IMG/VR virus record: IMGVR_UViG_3300023179_008461
Location: 1-44,756 of that record
DNA: 44,756 nt
Reading direction: 5' to 3' (one strand)
Source of the DNA: a virus
This document shows, piece by piece, positions 22,101 to 30,233 of the stretch. Under the pieces are notes generated by a model. It saw nothing but the letters and a program-made list of their open reading frames with translations. It was not told the origin of the DNA and did not search any database. Made by a program: the position numbers and the translations under genes. Each line of letters begins with the position of its first letter. Position 1 is the first letter of the stretch.

Positions 22101-23129
22101 TTAAATAGTAGATGCGTGTGTGAAGTGTTCGCTTAAGTTTAGCAGTACTGATTCATCAACATGAACGAAAATCGAGTTGTTGGCATCACACCATTTCTTG
22201 GCAGCGTCGAATTTCAATCGGTTAATTTCGAGTGAAGCAAGCTTGGCAGGCTTGATCTCGCACAGGATGCGACGTCCACTGTGCAGAACCAGAAAGTCTG
22301 CGTAATAGATGCGGTTCTTTCCATTGTGAACATAGGGTATGCCTATGTTGCCGTCGAGGATCTCTGTCTGCGTCTCTACACACCATTCTAGGAATCGCTT
22401 CTCCCAAGAGCTACGATACCAGTGGATGCCCCAGGGCGTTTCAAGATGACCAGTCTCATGACGAGATACAGAATTTTGATAAGCTTTCTCGTGTATACTT
22501 TTGACCTGCATAGGATGGTCAACACCGTATTTTTCTCGGCAACGCTCGAGCATACCATGCTTTATCACTTCAGATCTCATAGGGTTATCCACACCATGAC
22601 GATCTAAAATTGTCTGTTTAATTTTCTCGGCAGAAAATACGAAAGGTGAAGAATGACCATATCTGGCGACGTTGGTGTTCGCAATTTTCTGTTGTATGTC
22701 TTCACTTTGCGAGACATTCGGCACACCGTATCTTTCGATGCATGTCTCACGTGATTTCTGTCTGATAGCTTCAGATTTCATAGGAGCTGTAACACCATAC
22801 TTCTCAAACCATGTTGCTGCTGCTTTCTGTTTGAAGATATCAAGGGTTGAAGGACTCTCAACACCATACCTTTCAAGATTGGTTTGGCGGATCTTCTCCT
22901 TCACTTCCTCTTTCGAGAAAGGGTTTTGAACGATCTGGCTCATCAATCCTGAGCTTTGTGAGGCAGATTTGCACTTACGTGAACAAAAGTGTTTGGATGT
23001 GAGGACTTTGTTGTTAGTGTAAGACTTCTCAAACTCAATTCCGCAGTGATCGCATTTAAGCTCGTACACAGACTTGAAGTCCCATCTCTTGGGACGCTTA
23101 CTTTTCTCTTGTCGAATACGTAACAACAT
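22101..23129 (-). CDS. Homing endonuclease with YGV repeats and PD-(D/E)XK core
   Basis: A 342-residue protein. A Cys4-type finger near residues 25-57 (CDHCGIEF...HFCSRKC) is followed by about six copies of a 30-40-residue repeat with the core ERYGVxxPxxS, a DNA-binding module known from phage homing nucleases. The C-terminal domain is PD-(D/E)XK-like: SSWEKRFLEWC, YYADFLVLHSG, CEIKPAKL. The start at 23129 is chosen because GATATGTA ends five bases upstream; an ATG at 23135 overlaps that box. It is a free-standing element between the tagged protein and the ligase-like gene. Confidence 0.8.
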   Translation of the reverse strand: MLLRIRQEKSKRPKRWDFKSVYELKCDHCGIEFEKSYTNNKVLTSKHFCSRKCKSASQSSGLMSQIVQNPFSKEEVKEKIRQTNLERYGVESPSTLDIFKQKAAATWFEKYGVTAPMKSEAIRQKSRETCIERYGVPNVSQSEDIQQKIANTNVARYGHSSPFVFSAEKIKQTILDRHGVDNPMRSEVIKHGMLERCREKYGVDHPMQVKSIHEKAYQNSVSRHETGHLETPWGIHWYRSSWEKRFLEWCVETQTEILDGNIGIPYVHNGKNRIYYADFLVLHSGRRILCEIKPAKLASLEINRLKFDAAKKWCDANNSIFVHVDESVLLNLSEHFTHASTI

Positions 23130-23130
23130 A

Positions 23131-23149
23131 GACATACATATCGTATGTC
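23131..23149 (-). promoter_or_regulatory. Octamer GATATGTA within a 7-bp hairpin at the nuclease start
   Basis: GACATAC and GTATGTC form a 7-bp stem with a five-base loop (23131-23149). The GATATGTA octamer (23135-23142) spans the loop and one arm, and the ATG follows at 23129. In transcripts that start further upstream the stem would lie directly before the start codon and could hinder translation, as hairpins do for some T4 homing nuclease genes. Confidence 0.4.
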
Positions 23150-23173
23150 AAGCGAATGTATCTGTAAACTTAA

Positions 23174-24454
23174 TCATTTACCAGGCATTTTCAACTTTGT
23201 ACCGCCTCTGCCGTACTTGAAAAGGCCCAAAATGGCATTTGCGCTTGCAAAGCTGCCGGTGAACTTGTATGCGTTGCCCTTGTAGATGAAGACGACGCCC
23301 TCAACGGGAGACGTGATGTTGCTGACGCTCTTCAGCTTGTCCATCTGCGTCTTCAAGACGCCCATCGCTGTCTCGTCGCCGGACGCCTCTATCGCCGTGA
23401 TGGCGTTCTGAACCTCGCCTCGCAGACGTTCGACCTCTCTGTCTGTGTCGTCGATCAGCGTCGACTCGAGGCCCTTCAGCAACTCCACGGCGAAGTCGTT
23501 GATGGCCAGCTCTATAGGTCGTACGTAACTCTTGAGCAGTGCAGGAGAACTTCTGGCAAATTGAGATATAGCATCTCGTTGTGATATTTCAGCCATTCTC
23601 TTCACAGCATTGAGGCCCATGGCGCCTTCGATGCCCAGGCAGTAGTCTATCAAGGCATCCTCGACGTCTTCAGAGAGTCCCAGCTCTTCCATGTCACTGC
23701 GAAGATGGATCCGCAGGAAGTCCCCCATCGTGTTTGATGGGCCTACACCGACTTCGGCGATTGTAGCATCGATCGCAGCTAGCGTCTCACTCAATGTCTC
23801 GCCGTTCGACAACTTCGACATCCGGACTATGGCTGGTCCTCTGACTCGCCATCCCTTGACAGAGACAGACTTCTGCATCCTGTCGACGAAGTTGGTGAGT
23901 AGATCAACACCGCCTGCATCGTCCTCTGTCATCTCGACGGTTCCGTCGTCTTCACGCTTGAAGACGGGCCAACCGTGGAACACGATGTTGTTAGAGTCGT
24001 AGTTGATGACGTTCGGATTGCTGGTGTAGATGACCTCCATCGAGTACCACCTGTTCGCGCGAGGTCCGAATATCTTCAGCTTTGTTCTGTCTGACAACGC
24101 TGAAAGAGCACCATCGAGTACCTTGAAAGCAGTCGTGAAGGCCTCCTCAACAGACCCTCGACCCGCGAATTTCGCTGCGAGGGCTGAAGCGTCCATGCCG
24201 CCCGACCTTATGTCAGATCCACGTGTCACCTTTACACGACTCTCTTCTACATTGTAAGAGAAGACGAGGTTCATACCGTCCATCTTCTCCGACGCTTTCT
24301 CGAGACGTCCAGAAGCCGCCTTTCGCAGTATGGACTTGATCTCGTGGAATGTTAGGTCCTTGTTGTCGTACAGGTGTTGCAGGTGTCCGACAAGCCCGCC
24401 GCACAATAAGAGCGTCTTACCTCCAGCAGAATTTTTGAGGCTCTCACGAAGCAT
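23174..24454 (-). CDS. ATP-grasp-free ligase-like nucleotidyltransferase (426 aa)
   Basis: The start MLRESLKNSAGGK carries the tag remnant LRES. Residues 55-60, EKMDGM, match ligase motif I (KxDG) with Lys57 as candidate adenylated residue. SMEVIYTSNP is in motif III position, EGVVFIYKGN (385-394) fits motif IV, and YKFTG with Lys397 fits motif V. This suggests a DNA or RNA ligase-type fold; similar proteins in marine phages are of unknown function. A homing endonuclease gene overlaps its first 11 bases, so it lies at the insertion edge. Activity is uncertain because spacing differs from classical ligases. Confidence 0.6.
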   Translation of the reverse strand: MLRESLKNSAGGKTLLLCGGLVGHLQHLYDNKDLTFHEIKSILRKAASGRLEKASEKMDGMNLVFSYNVEESRVKVTRGSDIRSGGMDASALAAKFAGRGSVEEAFTTAFKVLDGALSALSDRTKLKIFGPRANRWYSMEVIYTSNPNVINYDSNNIVFHGWPVFKREDDGTVEMTEDDAGGVDLLTNFVDRMQKSVSVKGWRVRGPAIVRMSKLSNGETLSETLAAIDATIAEVGVGPSNTMGDFLRIHLRSDMEELGLSEDVEDALIDYCLGIEGAMGLNAVKRMAEISQRDAISQFARSSPALLKSYVRPIELAINDFAVELLKGLESTLIDDTDREVERLRGEVQNAITAIEASGDETAMGVLKTQMDKLKSVSNITSPVEGVVFIYKGNAYKFTGSFASANAILGLFKYGRGGTKLKMPGK

Positions 24455-25172
24455 TTTTTGCCTCAAAAAGTGCCAGAAGCATTTCACATGTCATGTGACT
24501 TTTTCGACTTTTAGCCTTGTTCTCTGATGAAGGTATGATCCGTATATTTGAAAGACACGCAGCTACTTCAACAGATAAACCATGATCAAATGCTTCACGA
24601 ATTGAGACGATATGATCTAATTCGTATCCTTTTCCTCGAAGTCTCGCATTTTCGATCTGATAGAAGTGCTTCATATATGTTGCGTCTGTTGCCTTTCTAA
24701 CTTGATCCCGATATGCAACAAAGGGATCTTTGTCTTCAGGCGGCAGCCAGCGCCCGTTCTGGGTGTTTGTCACTCTCATTTTATCGAATCTGTCATTTTT
24801 GTCCTTCTCGTCGACAGAAGACCACCAGGACTTAGTTACATCTCTCATTTTTTGTCGATATTCTTCGCTAGACATCATCCTGCGATAGCTGCTGTTCGGA
24901 TCTTTCCATTTTTCAGAAATCTGCTTTCCTATGCTGGGATTAATCGGACGAAGCCTGGCTTTCTCGCTCATGATTTCGACAGAAGCTGCAGAGTGTTTCT
25001 TGCCATAGAAGGGATTGTCCCTGCCAGACATTATGATAGACGGATCTTGTAAAGGTGCTTCTGGGAATTTCTGTCTGTATTCTGAGACTGTAATTTCGTG
25101 TCTGACAAGATGGTTTCGAGTAATCTGCTTGAGTTGCTTTCCACATATCTCACATGATATCATGAAATACAT
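24444..25172 (-). CDS. HNH homing endonuclease with NUMOD3-type segment
   Basis: A 242-residue free-standing nuclease. An N-terminal finger (CEICGKQLKQITRNHLVRH) is followed by a NUMOD3-like NPFYGKKHSAASVEIMS and a C-terminal HNH domain: YELDHIVSIREAF, then LSNIRIIPSSENKAKS with the Asn and closing residues expected. This HNH type is common next to T4-like phage genes. It precedes and overlaps the ligase-like gene. The start could also be the ATG three codons later. Confidence 0.85.
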   Translation of the reverse strand: MYFMISCEICGKQLKQITRNHLVRHEITVSEYRQKFPEAPLQDPSIIMSGRDNPFYGKKHSAASVEIMSEKARLRPINPSIGKQISEKWKDPNSSYRRMMSSEEYRQKMRDVTKSWWSSVDEKDKNDRFDKMRVTNTQNGRWLPPEDKDPFVAYRDQVRKATDATYMKHFYQIENARLRGKGYELDHIVSIREAFDHGLSVEVAACLSNIRIIPSSENKAKSRKSHMTCEMLLALFEAKNAS

Positions 25173-25200
25173 TAGGATGATGACCTAGTAGTCCACCTAA

Positions 25201-25467
25201 CTATTTCTGCTTCTCAGCTAGCTGACGTTTCTTCTTTGCAGACTGCAGCTCTCTCTTGAGGTGAGAGACGAGCGTCTTGTAGTATCCACGCTTCTCAGAC
25301 CCACGTGGATGAGAGTCTCTCCAGTAAGTTGCATCTGCTACACGGGCCTCGAGATCTGACAAGTGATCATCAGAGCCCCAGTCTGCTGTTCGATCTCCGC
25401 TGAGACGTGCCTGACGAACCTGTCTCTCAACGATGAGCTCTACGTACTCACGAAGGGATTTCGACAT
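25201..25467 (-). CDS. Small tagged virion-type protein (88 aa)
   Basis: Begins MSKSLREYVELIVERQVRQA, the shared tag with an IVE site. The rest is a charged helix ending KKKRQLAEKQK. It overlaps the upstream gene by 20 bases. Its size and charge suit a capsid-internal or scaffold-type peptide. Confidence 0.6.
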   Translation of the reverse strand: MSKSLREYVELIVERQVRQARLSGDRTADWGSDDHLSDLEARVADATYWRDSHPRGSEKRGYYKTLVSHLKRELQSAKKKRQLAEKQK

Positions 25468-25666
25468 CTCCTGCTCCAGTCTTCTCTACAGCATTCTTTA
25501 TAGCACTAGCAAGGAAGTACTTTACATGCCGCTCTGTTATCTCCTGCTCAGGCATCAAGCTAAAGGTGCTGCGGATGCTGTTGATGAGAGCTTCTGTCAT
25601 GTCAAGCTCTACAAGCGTGCCGTCTCTAAGCTCGAACTCTATTTTCTGTGCTGCCTGAAAGTTCAT
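25448..25666 (-). CDS. Small hypothetical protein (72 aa)
   Basis: A 72-residue acidic protein starting MNFQAAQKIEFELRDG, after a GAGGCG ribosome site. A short beta start and two helices are predicted by eye. It overlaps the tagged gene downstream, so the pair is probably translationally coupled. Function unknown. Confidence 0.6.
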   Translation of the reverse strand: MNFQAAQKIEFELRDGTLVELDMTEALINSIRSTFSLMPEQEITERHVKYFLASAIKNAVEKTGAGDVEIPS

Positions 25667-25675
25667 GATGTCGCC

Positions 25676-26293
25676 TCACTTCTTCTTGGGAGTGATGGGT
25701 ACAGGTCCTGACGTGTCTTCCTCAGACTTCTTCTCAGTCTTTGCCTTCTCAGGAGCCTTGATGACGTTTGGCTTGATCGTCTTCTTCTTCTCTTCGTCGC
25801 CCTTCTCCATCTTGACGTTGGCGGGATTGGATCCAGGTCCGGTCGCCTGATCGGGCTCGATCTCTCCTGTGACGATCTGTGAGATTCCCTTGAGGAATGC
25901 CAGCAATGCAACTCTCTCTGGCTTTGACAAGCTCTCGACGTACTCGTCGAAGTGTGCTGCAACTGTGTCGTCCTTGAAAGACTTACCGCTGCGGATAGCG
26001 TTGAGCCTGTCAACGATGTCCTTCGACGTGATGTCGCCCTTCTTCAGTTTCTCTTTCTCAGCATCTGTGGTCTTAGAGGGAGTCGACTCTTTCTCTCCTG
26101 AGTCGTCCTTCTTCTCCTCTTTATCAGACCTGCCCTTGTCGTCGAATAGGTCGTCGTCCTCCTCGGAGAGCGACTGCTGCTTCTTCTTCTCTTCGACAGA
26201 GTTTCGGTACAGCGAAGACTTGATGCTCTCGTTGACAACGTCCTGTATCAGCTTAGATAGAGATTTTCCGTTCTTCATGTTGGTCTTTTGCAT
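25676..26293 (-). CDS. Tagged, highly charged virion/scaffold-type protein
   Basis: SLSKLIQDVVNESIKSSL, preceded by MKNGK, is the shared tag with a VNE site; the start may be the ATG at 26278 rather than 26293. The following 70 residues are low-complexity Glu/Asp/Lys (EEDDDLFDDKGRSDKEEKKD). A folded helical segment (FKDDTVAAHFDEYVESLSKP, RVALLAFLKGISQIVTG) comes next, with a Lys-rich tail. This composition is typical of head-core or internal proteins of large phages. No enzyme motif. Confidence 0.6.
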   Translation of the reverse strand: MQKTNMKNGKSLSKLIQDVVNESIKSSLYRNSVEEKKKQQSLSEEDDDLFDDKGRSDKEEKKDDSGEKESTPSKTTDAEKEKLKKGDITSKDIVDRLNAIRSGKSFKDDTVAAHFDEYVESLSKPERVALLAFLKGISQIVTGEIEPDQATGPGSNPANVKMEKGDEEKKKTIKPNVIKAPEKAKTEKKSEEDTSGPVPITPKKK

Positions 26294-26314
26294 GCCTTCA
26301 CCATTTTCTAAGTA

Positions 26315-26719
26315 TCAGTCTTCTCTAAATAGATCGACTGCAAGTGTACACATCTTACGATCCTTGTCAAAGTCGAGCATCTTTGGACACGAGACCCGGA
26401 ATGGACCTGTCAAACGAACCTGACGAGATCCGAGAAGCAGCTGATAGGCATCGCACGTATAGACTTCTCCCGTTGCTAGTCCAGTTACCAGATCATATGC
26501 GACAGAGCTCTCGACTCTCATATCGATCTTGACAGCTGTGTCGTAAGAAATTCCGATCAGACTTCCTGCAATCGGAATTATCTCACCAGCGTGTCGTATC
26601 TCAAGAGCAGCTATGACAAATGCATCGTCATATCGGGCTATGTTGTCGTCCTCGAGGCTGGGAACGAGACCCTTTAGGTCCTCGCTCATCAGCAGTCGAT
26701 TAGCTATGTCATTCAGCAT
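26315..26719 (-). CDS. Hypothetical phage structural-type protein (134 aa)
   Basis: A compact mixed protein: an N-terminal helix (MLNDIANRLLMSEDLKG), then strands VRLTGPFRVSCPKMLDF and MCTLAVDLFRED. I think it resembles conserved structural proteins of marine T4-like phages, but I cannot name the family. Its ATG overlaps the end of the pterin dehydratase gene by 11 bases. Confidence 0.55.
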   Translation of the reverse strand: MLNDIANRLLMSEDLKGLVPSLEDDNIARYDDAFVIAALEIRHAGEIIPIAGSLIGISYDTAVKIDMRVESSVAYDLVTGLATGEVYTCDAYQLLLGSRQVRLTGPFRVSCPKMLDFDKDRKMCTLAVDLFRED

Positions 26720-27080
26720 GTGAGAAACTATACACTACGTCTCTGTATAGTTCATCTGCATGTGTAGCGTACTCTTTGTCGAGCTCTGTGACTCCGACGT
26801 CATGCGTGCTGAGAAACAGGTGTACACTGCCTTCTCTCACATACATCACAGCGTGATGGCCTACTTCTGTCTCGTAGTCAAGCAGGCTCTTAACGAACTC
26901 GTTCCTCTGATCCTGAAGCCTGAATGAGTACTCCTTCTTCCAAGCGTCCTTCGTCTTGAGCCATTTGTTGACAGGAACGATAGGGTTCTCAGGCTCAACA
27001 GGTGAGACGGGTAGTCTTCCGAAGTCCATGGGCCTCCTCGACTTTTCAATGAAGCTCTCGTGAAGTTGTGATAGTTTCAA
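26709..27080 (-). CDS. Pterin-4a-carbinolamine dehydratase (PCD/DCoH) homologue
   Basis: A 123-residue protein. GHHAVMYV (74-81) and STHDVGVTELDKEYATHAD (91-109) match PCD, including His75, His76 and His93 with the 17-residue gap between the second and third catalytic His seen in the family. The fold entry WKKEYSFRLQDQRNEFVKS also fits. PCD recycles the tetrahydropterin cofactor of aromatic amino acid hydroxylases; no hydroxylase is seen here, so the phage role is open. The start chosen is TTG at 27080, four bases after GGAGG. An upstream ATG frame would run into the nitrilase gene. The N-terminal helix LSQLHESFIE resembles the shared tag. Confidence 0.72.
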   Translation of the reverse strand: MKLSQLHESFIEKSRRPMDFGRLPVSPVEPENPIVPVNKWLKTKDAWKKEYSFRLQDQRNEFVKSLLDYETEVGHHAVMYVREGSVHLFLSTHDVGVTELDKEYATHADELYRDVVYSFSHAE

Positions 27081-27090
27081 GCGTCCTCCG

Positions 27091-27843
27091 TCACAGCAGC
27101 AGAAAACCACCAACGACGGCAGCCTCAGTGAAAGACGATCCGTTTGTGTAGACCTTCTTGTTCCTGTCTATGATGCAAGAACCTCCCTTGAAATCGAGGT
27201 CTCTCTCCTTGCCTACACGGTTGGAAACGACGACGTTGGCAGATGTCTCCTCAGCTAGCTCTACCCACGTTGAGTCGGGGTATCCATAGTCAGATCCCCA
27301 GTTCGTCAATAACGCGATAGTGTCGACAGAGCCCTGCTTATAGAAGCGCGACTCGGACTTGTAGAACTTGTAGGTGTCTCTATAGTTGTTCATCGCGTCG
27401 CGACAGATCAGAACTCCGAGACGACCAGCGCGCGTCGTGATGACTGGGTGCAGAGACTCGGCCGACTCAGCCCATAAGTTGTCGCTGCCCCACAAGTTAT
27501 GCTTCTGGCAGTTAGCTACGAGGCCTGACGGTCCTATGACAGCTGCAGAGTTGTAAAGCTTGCCTTCGCACAACTCGACATATCCAAAGACTACATGGGT
27601 GTTGAAGCGCTGAGCTATCTGCTTGAATGCCGCTGTCTGATATCCGTCTCGCTCCTGCGCACATTCTGATGCCTCTCTCACGTTGTTCAGGACATAGCCG
27701 CTTGTGCATAGCTCTGGTAGAACAACGAGAGCAGCTCCCTTTGCAGCAGCCTCAAATGCAAGCTGTTGTGCAACCGCCAGGTTGGCATGCACGTCGAGGT
27801 GCTTAGGCTTGAATTGAACAGCTGCTGCAACGGTCGGCTGCAT
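27091..27843 (-). CDS. Nitrilase-superfamily C-N hydrolase
   Basis: A 250-residue enzyme with the complete Glu-Lys-Cys triad: Glu44 in VLPELCTSGY, Lys114 in CQKHNLWGSD and Cys147 in GVLICRDAMN. VVSNRVGKERDLDFKGGS near the C terminus is the usual closing motif. The family hydrolyses amides or carbamoyl groups. With SpeD in the same genome, N-carbamoylputrescine amidase is one idea, but a general amidase is equally possible. The ATG at 27843 follows AAGGTG by six bases. It is embedded between tagged virion-type genes, an unusual place for a metabolic enzyme. Confidence 0.82.
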   Translation of the reverse strand: MQPTVAAAVQFKPKHLDVHANLAVAQQLAFEAAAKGAALVVLPELCTSGYVLNNVREASECAQERDGYQTAAFKQIAQRFNTHVVFGYVELCEGKLYNSAAVIGPSGLVANCQKHNLWGSDNLWAESAESLHPVITTRAGRLGVLICRDAMNNYRDTYKFYKSESRFYKQGSVDTIALLTNWGSDYGYPDSTWVELAEETSANVVVSNRVGKERDLDFKGGSCIIDRNKKVYTNGSSFTEAAVVGGFLLL

Positions 27844-27844
27844 G

Positions 27845-28744
27845 TCACTCACCTTCTGCAGCTGCAGCCTTGTCGGCGAGCTTCTGCGACTTGGTCAGGA
27901 CCTTGTCGAGATACTCACGGAAGCCTTCAAGGCCACCAATGATCGAGGGGTGGTCCTTCATTAGCTGTACGTCAGCAGCGGTGAGCTCGCCAGACTTTCG
28001 AAGCATCTCGATGTAGTCATTCATTGCAGTGAGGGTTGCAATCTCGAGCTCTCCTGGGTCGATGTTCATTCTGTACTTCATCTTACCGAGGATTCTTGTG
28101 ACAGCCTGCTTTGCAGCGCTCTCAGGACCCCAGCCCATCTCAGCTGAGATCTCCTTGAAGGAGGCGCCACCAACGTCGCCCATCATCACGTTCTTACGGC
28201 TGCGAGACGGAATTGCGCCCTTGCCCTTGCAGGCATCACAGACCTTGCCGCCAGACGTGTATCCTTCGCCCTCGCAGGCCTCGCACTCGGTAAACCCGGC
28301 CTTCACATCTGAACCAGTCATGGGTCCAGAGTAGCTCATGCCCGTGTCACGGTAGGGTCCGGCCTCAGATATCATCTTGCGAATAACTTTACGAATGGCC
28401 TCTTCGACCGTGTTGTTCTTCTTGTCCATGTTGTCGTCCTCGGAGTGTTTGTCGTCTGACATGTCAGAGAGTGTGTCTTTCAGCGCCTTGTAAGCGTCAG
28501 CTGCCCTGTCGTTTGGCAGGTCATCGATCATGCTGGACATAGCTGTTTTTAGCTCTGTCCTGTCTGTGGGAACGTAGTTGGGATTATCGGGCGTTGTCAC
28601 AGCAGCAGACGGATCGACTACATCGTTGGCATCGATTGGAGAAAAAGTTCCAACGTCTCCATAGGTTGACCACGTGAGACTGCCATTCGACATCAGCTCT
28701 CTGAGGAGCTTCCTGACCTTTGATTCTGAGACACGCATATTCAC
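27845..28744 (-). CDS. Tagged virion-type protein with CxxC zinc segment (299 aa)
   Basis: SESKVRKLLRELMSNG at the N terminus is the shared tag with an LRE site. The GTG at 28744 lies five bases after TATATTTA; the ATG two codons later is the alternative. Residues 150-180 hold CEACEGEGYTSGGKVCDACKG, a DnaJ-type CxxCxGxG zinc-binding repeat with two copies. The C-terminal half is helical (AAKQAVTRILGKMKYRM). The zinc repeat suggests a chaperone-like or assembly function. It overlaps nothing upstream, so it is probably the first gene of a late unit. Confidence 0.66.
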   Translation of the reverse strand: MNMRVSESKVRKLLRELMSNGSLTWSTYGDVGTFSPIDANDVVDPSAAVTTPDNPNYVPTDRTELKTAMSSMIDDLPNDRAADAYKALKDTLSDMSDDKHSEDDNMDKKNNTVEEAIRKVIRKMISEAGPYRDTGMSYSGPMTGSDVKAGFTECEACEGEGYTSGGKVCDACKGKGAIPSRSRKNVMMGDVGGASFKEISAEMGWGPESAAKQAVTRILGKMKYRMNIDPGELEIATLTAMNDYIEMLRKSGELTAADVQLMKDHPSIIGGLEGFREYLDKVLTKSQKLADKAAAAEGE

Positions 28745-28749
28745 GTTGC

Positions 28750-28757
28750 TAAATATA
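28750..28757 (-). promoter_or_regulatory. Late-promoter-like octamer TATATTTA, 5 nt before GTG
   Basis: TATATTTA, then GCAAC, then the GTG at 28744. If transcription starts as at T4 late promoters, the mRNA begins at the start codon. Confidence 0.55.
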
Positions 28758-28765
28758 GCACTGTG

Positions 28766-29239
28766 TCATTTGTTTGTGACTCTTGACACGCCAAATACAA
28801 TTAGCACAGTGGCCGCGACTCCGCCGGCGAAACCTAGGCCGGCCCATGTGAGTCGACTCGGCGGATCTGAGGCCTTTGAGAGCTCATCTTCGACGATCTT
28901 GAGACGGGACGACTTCTCGTCTATTGTAGACTGTAGGACTTTCTTGTCAGCGGTGCACTTCGTATCGGCTTCTGAGAGGGCGAACTTCTTCTGTGCATCT
29001 GCGTCTGCGAGAGCGTGCTGCACCTCAAGCGCTATCCTATCTTTCTCAAGGTCGGCGTTTGCGATGACGGTAGCAGTAGCCTTGGGAGTCAGGAGGACGC
29101 CGCTATAGGGGGCCGGCTGGTTCTTTCGAAGCGGCGATATTCCAGCAATGTCTGCCCACGGATCTTGTGTATCCGCTGCAGCAGCTATGTTAGTAGAAAG
29201 CATAGTCGCTAAAAGGGTGCCTGCTATTATCTTCTTCAC
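28766..29239 (-). CDS. Exported coiled-coil protein with C-terminal membrane anchor
   Basis: Starts GTG (GTGA overlap with the upstream stop). It has a signal peptide MKKIIAGTLLATMLSTNIAA with a probable cut at AAA|AD, a helical periplasmic middle (ADLEKDRIALEVQHALADAD), and a C-terminal membrane helix (LGFAGGVAATVLIVFGV, about 133-149). There is no lipobox. With the adjacent membrane coiled-coil protein it could span the periplasm, so a spanin-like or envelope role is possible. The gene order does not place it beside the lysozyme. Confidence 0.6.
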   Translation of the reverse strand: MKKIIAGTLLATMLSTNIAAAADTQDPWADIAGISPLRKNQPAPYSGVLLTPKATATVIANADLEKDRIALEVQHALADADAQKKFALSEADTKCTADKKVLQSTIDEKSSRLKIVEDELSKASDPPSRLTWAGLGFAGGVAATVLIVFGVSRVTNK

Positions 29240-29634
29240 TTGCCCTCCGGTATGATGACCTGGAAACCAGTGACCTGACTGAGTTTGTCTGCGAGCGCTG
29301 AAGGATCCGAACCGTACTTCTGTACGATAGTACCAATCTCTGTTCGGCGCTTGTCTTCAAACTCCTTCTTCTTCTCCTCGTAGTCTTTCTTCTCCGCTTC
29401 CAGCTCAGCTTGAAGCCGTTCAACGTTTGCTTCGTGTTGCTTCCGCTCTTCTAGACGGGCAGCATCTACTTGTGACATCTCTGCGTCGTACGCAGCTTGC
29501 ATCTTCTTCAGTGTCTCTGCTACGCCTTCTCGGCTCTTTGTGACAGCATAGTAGGCATAGACCGACACAACAACAAGCAGAATAGTCTGCCAGTACTTCT
29601 TAGTGAATGTCAGGAGACTTTGTAGAAATAACAT
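29236..29634 (-). CDS. N-terminally anchored coiled-coil protein, i-spanin-like
   Basis: A 132-residue protein with one membrane helix (WQTILLVVVSVYAYYAV, about 15-31), then a continuous coiled coil rich in Glu and Lys (EERKQHEANVERLQAELEAE), ending in a short folded tail. This is the topology of inner-membrane spanins such as lambda Rz. Its stop overlaps the start of the exported partner. Topology is clear; spanin function is a guess. Confidence 0.58.
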   Translation of the reverse strand: MLFLQSLLTFTKKYWQTILLVVVSVYAYYAVTKSREGVAETLKKMQAAYDAEMSQVDAARLEERKQHEANVERLQAELEAEKKDYEEKKKEFEDKRRTEIGTIVQKYGSDPSALADKLSQVTGFQVIIPEGK

Positions 29635-29644
29635 GGTTGTTTAC

Positions 29645-29950
29645 TCAGTTGAGTTTATCAGATTTTTCTTTGTTCAGCGGTGGGAAATTAGCGTCTGACT
29701 TCGGGCCGTTCTTCATGTTGTCGAGAATAAACTGCTGGACTCGAACTATCTCATTGATGGCTTGGCTGTGCTGCTGCAAAGTATTGGTGATGCTCAGGAC
29801 TCTCTGAGAGAGCCTCGTTAGCTCATTAGTAAGTATCTTAACGCTTGCTACAAGGAGATCGACATCCTGCGGCAGATCAGCACTCTTCTTTATCACAGTA
29901 GCGATAAAGTTCAAGAGCCCTTCATTCTTCGTCTGCTTCTCTTTTGTCAT
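29645..29950 (-). CDS. Hypothetical coiled-coil protein (101 aa)
   Basis: A 101-residue helical protein with heptad-like spacing (LVASVKILTNELTRLSQRVL, then ITNTLQQHSQAINEIV). No membrane helix or domain. It overlaps the upstream RHH-like gene by 29 bases and precedes the spanin-like pair. Confidence 0.58.
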   Translation of the reverse strand: MTKEKQTKNEGLLNFIATVIKKSADLPQDVDLLVASVKILTNELTRLSQRVLSITNTLQQHSQAINEIVRVQQFILDNMKNGPKSDANFPPLNKEKSDKLN

Positions 29951-30233
29951 CTTGTTCCAATAGACTATACAACGTCTCTGTGTCTAGTTCACCAAGTGCA
30001 CGTGTCTGTTTCTTATTTCCGCCCTCAAGGTACCGCTTCATCTTCTTTCGAGAGATGTTATCCAAAGTCTTCTGTGCTCTTGGACTATCAGTTAGAATCA
30101 GCTCTGCTGCATCCTGAAAGAGGTCCTGCATTGTGATACCGGCTTTGAGCAGTCTCTCACGCAGAGCTGTGTGAATATCCTTTGAGAGCTTTATGTGTAT
30201 GCTCTTCTTGTCGATGAAGATGTCATGTCTCAA
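29922..30233 (-). CDS. Ribbon-helix-helix-like small protein (103 aa)
   Basis: KKSIHIKLSKDIHTALRERL, then LKAGITMQDLFQDAAELI, is a strand-helix-helix pattern close to the CopG/Arc ribbon-helix-helix fold. The remainder is charged (RKKMKRYLEGGNKKQ). It could be a DNA-binding regulator, or a structural protein using the same fold as in several marine phages. The start overlaps the upstream stop (ATGA). Confidence 0.58.
   Translation of the reverse strand: MRHDIFIDKKSIHIKLSKDIHTALRERLLKAGITMQDLFQDAAELILTDSPRAQKTLDNISRKKMKRYLEGGNKKQTRALGELDTETLYSLLEQDDKREADEE

Noticed and set aside
22480-22940. Regularly spaced repeats that could suggest a CRISPR array
   Set aside because: They are the coding repeats (YGV motif) of a homing endonuclease, with variable sequence and in-frame spacing, not near-identical direct repeats.
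26325-26345. CTATTTAGAG resembling a late octamer before the tagged gene at 25676
   Set aside because: It is coding sequence of the upstream gene (LFRED) and is too far from the start to fit the five-base pattern.
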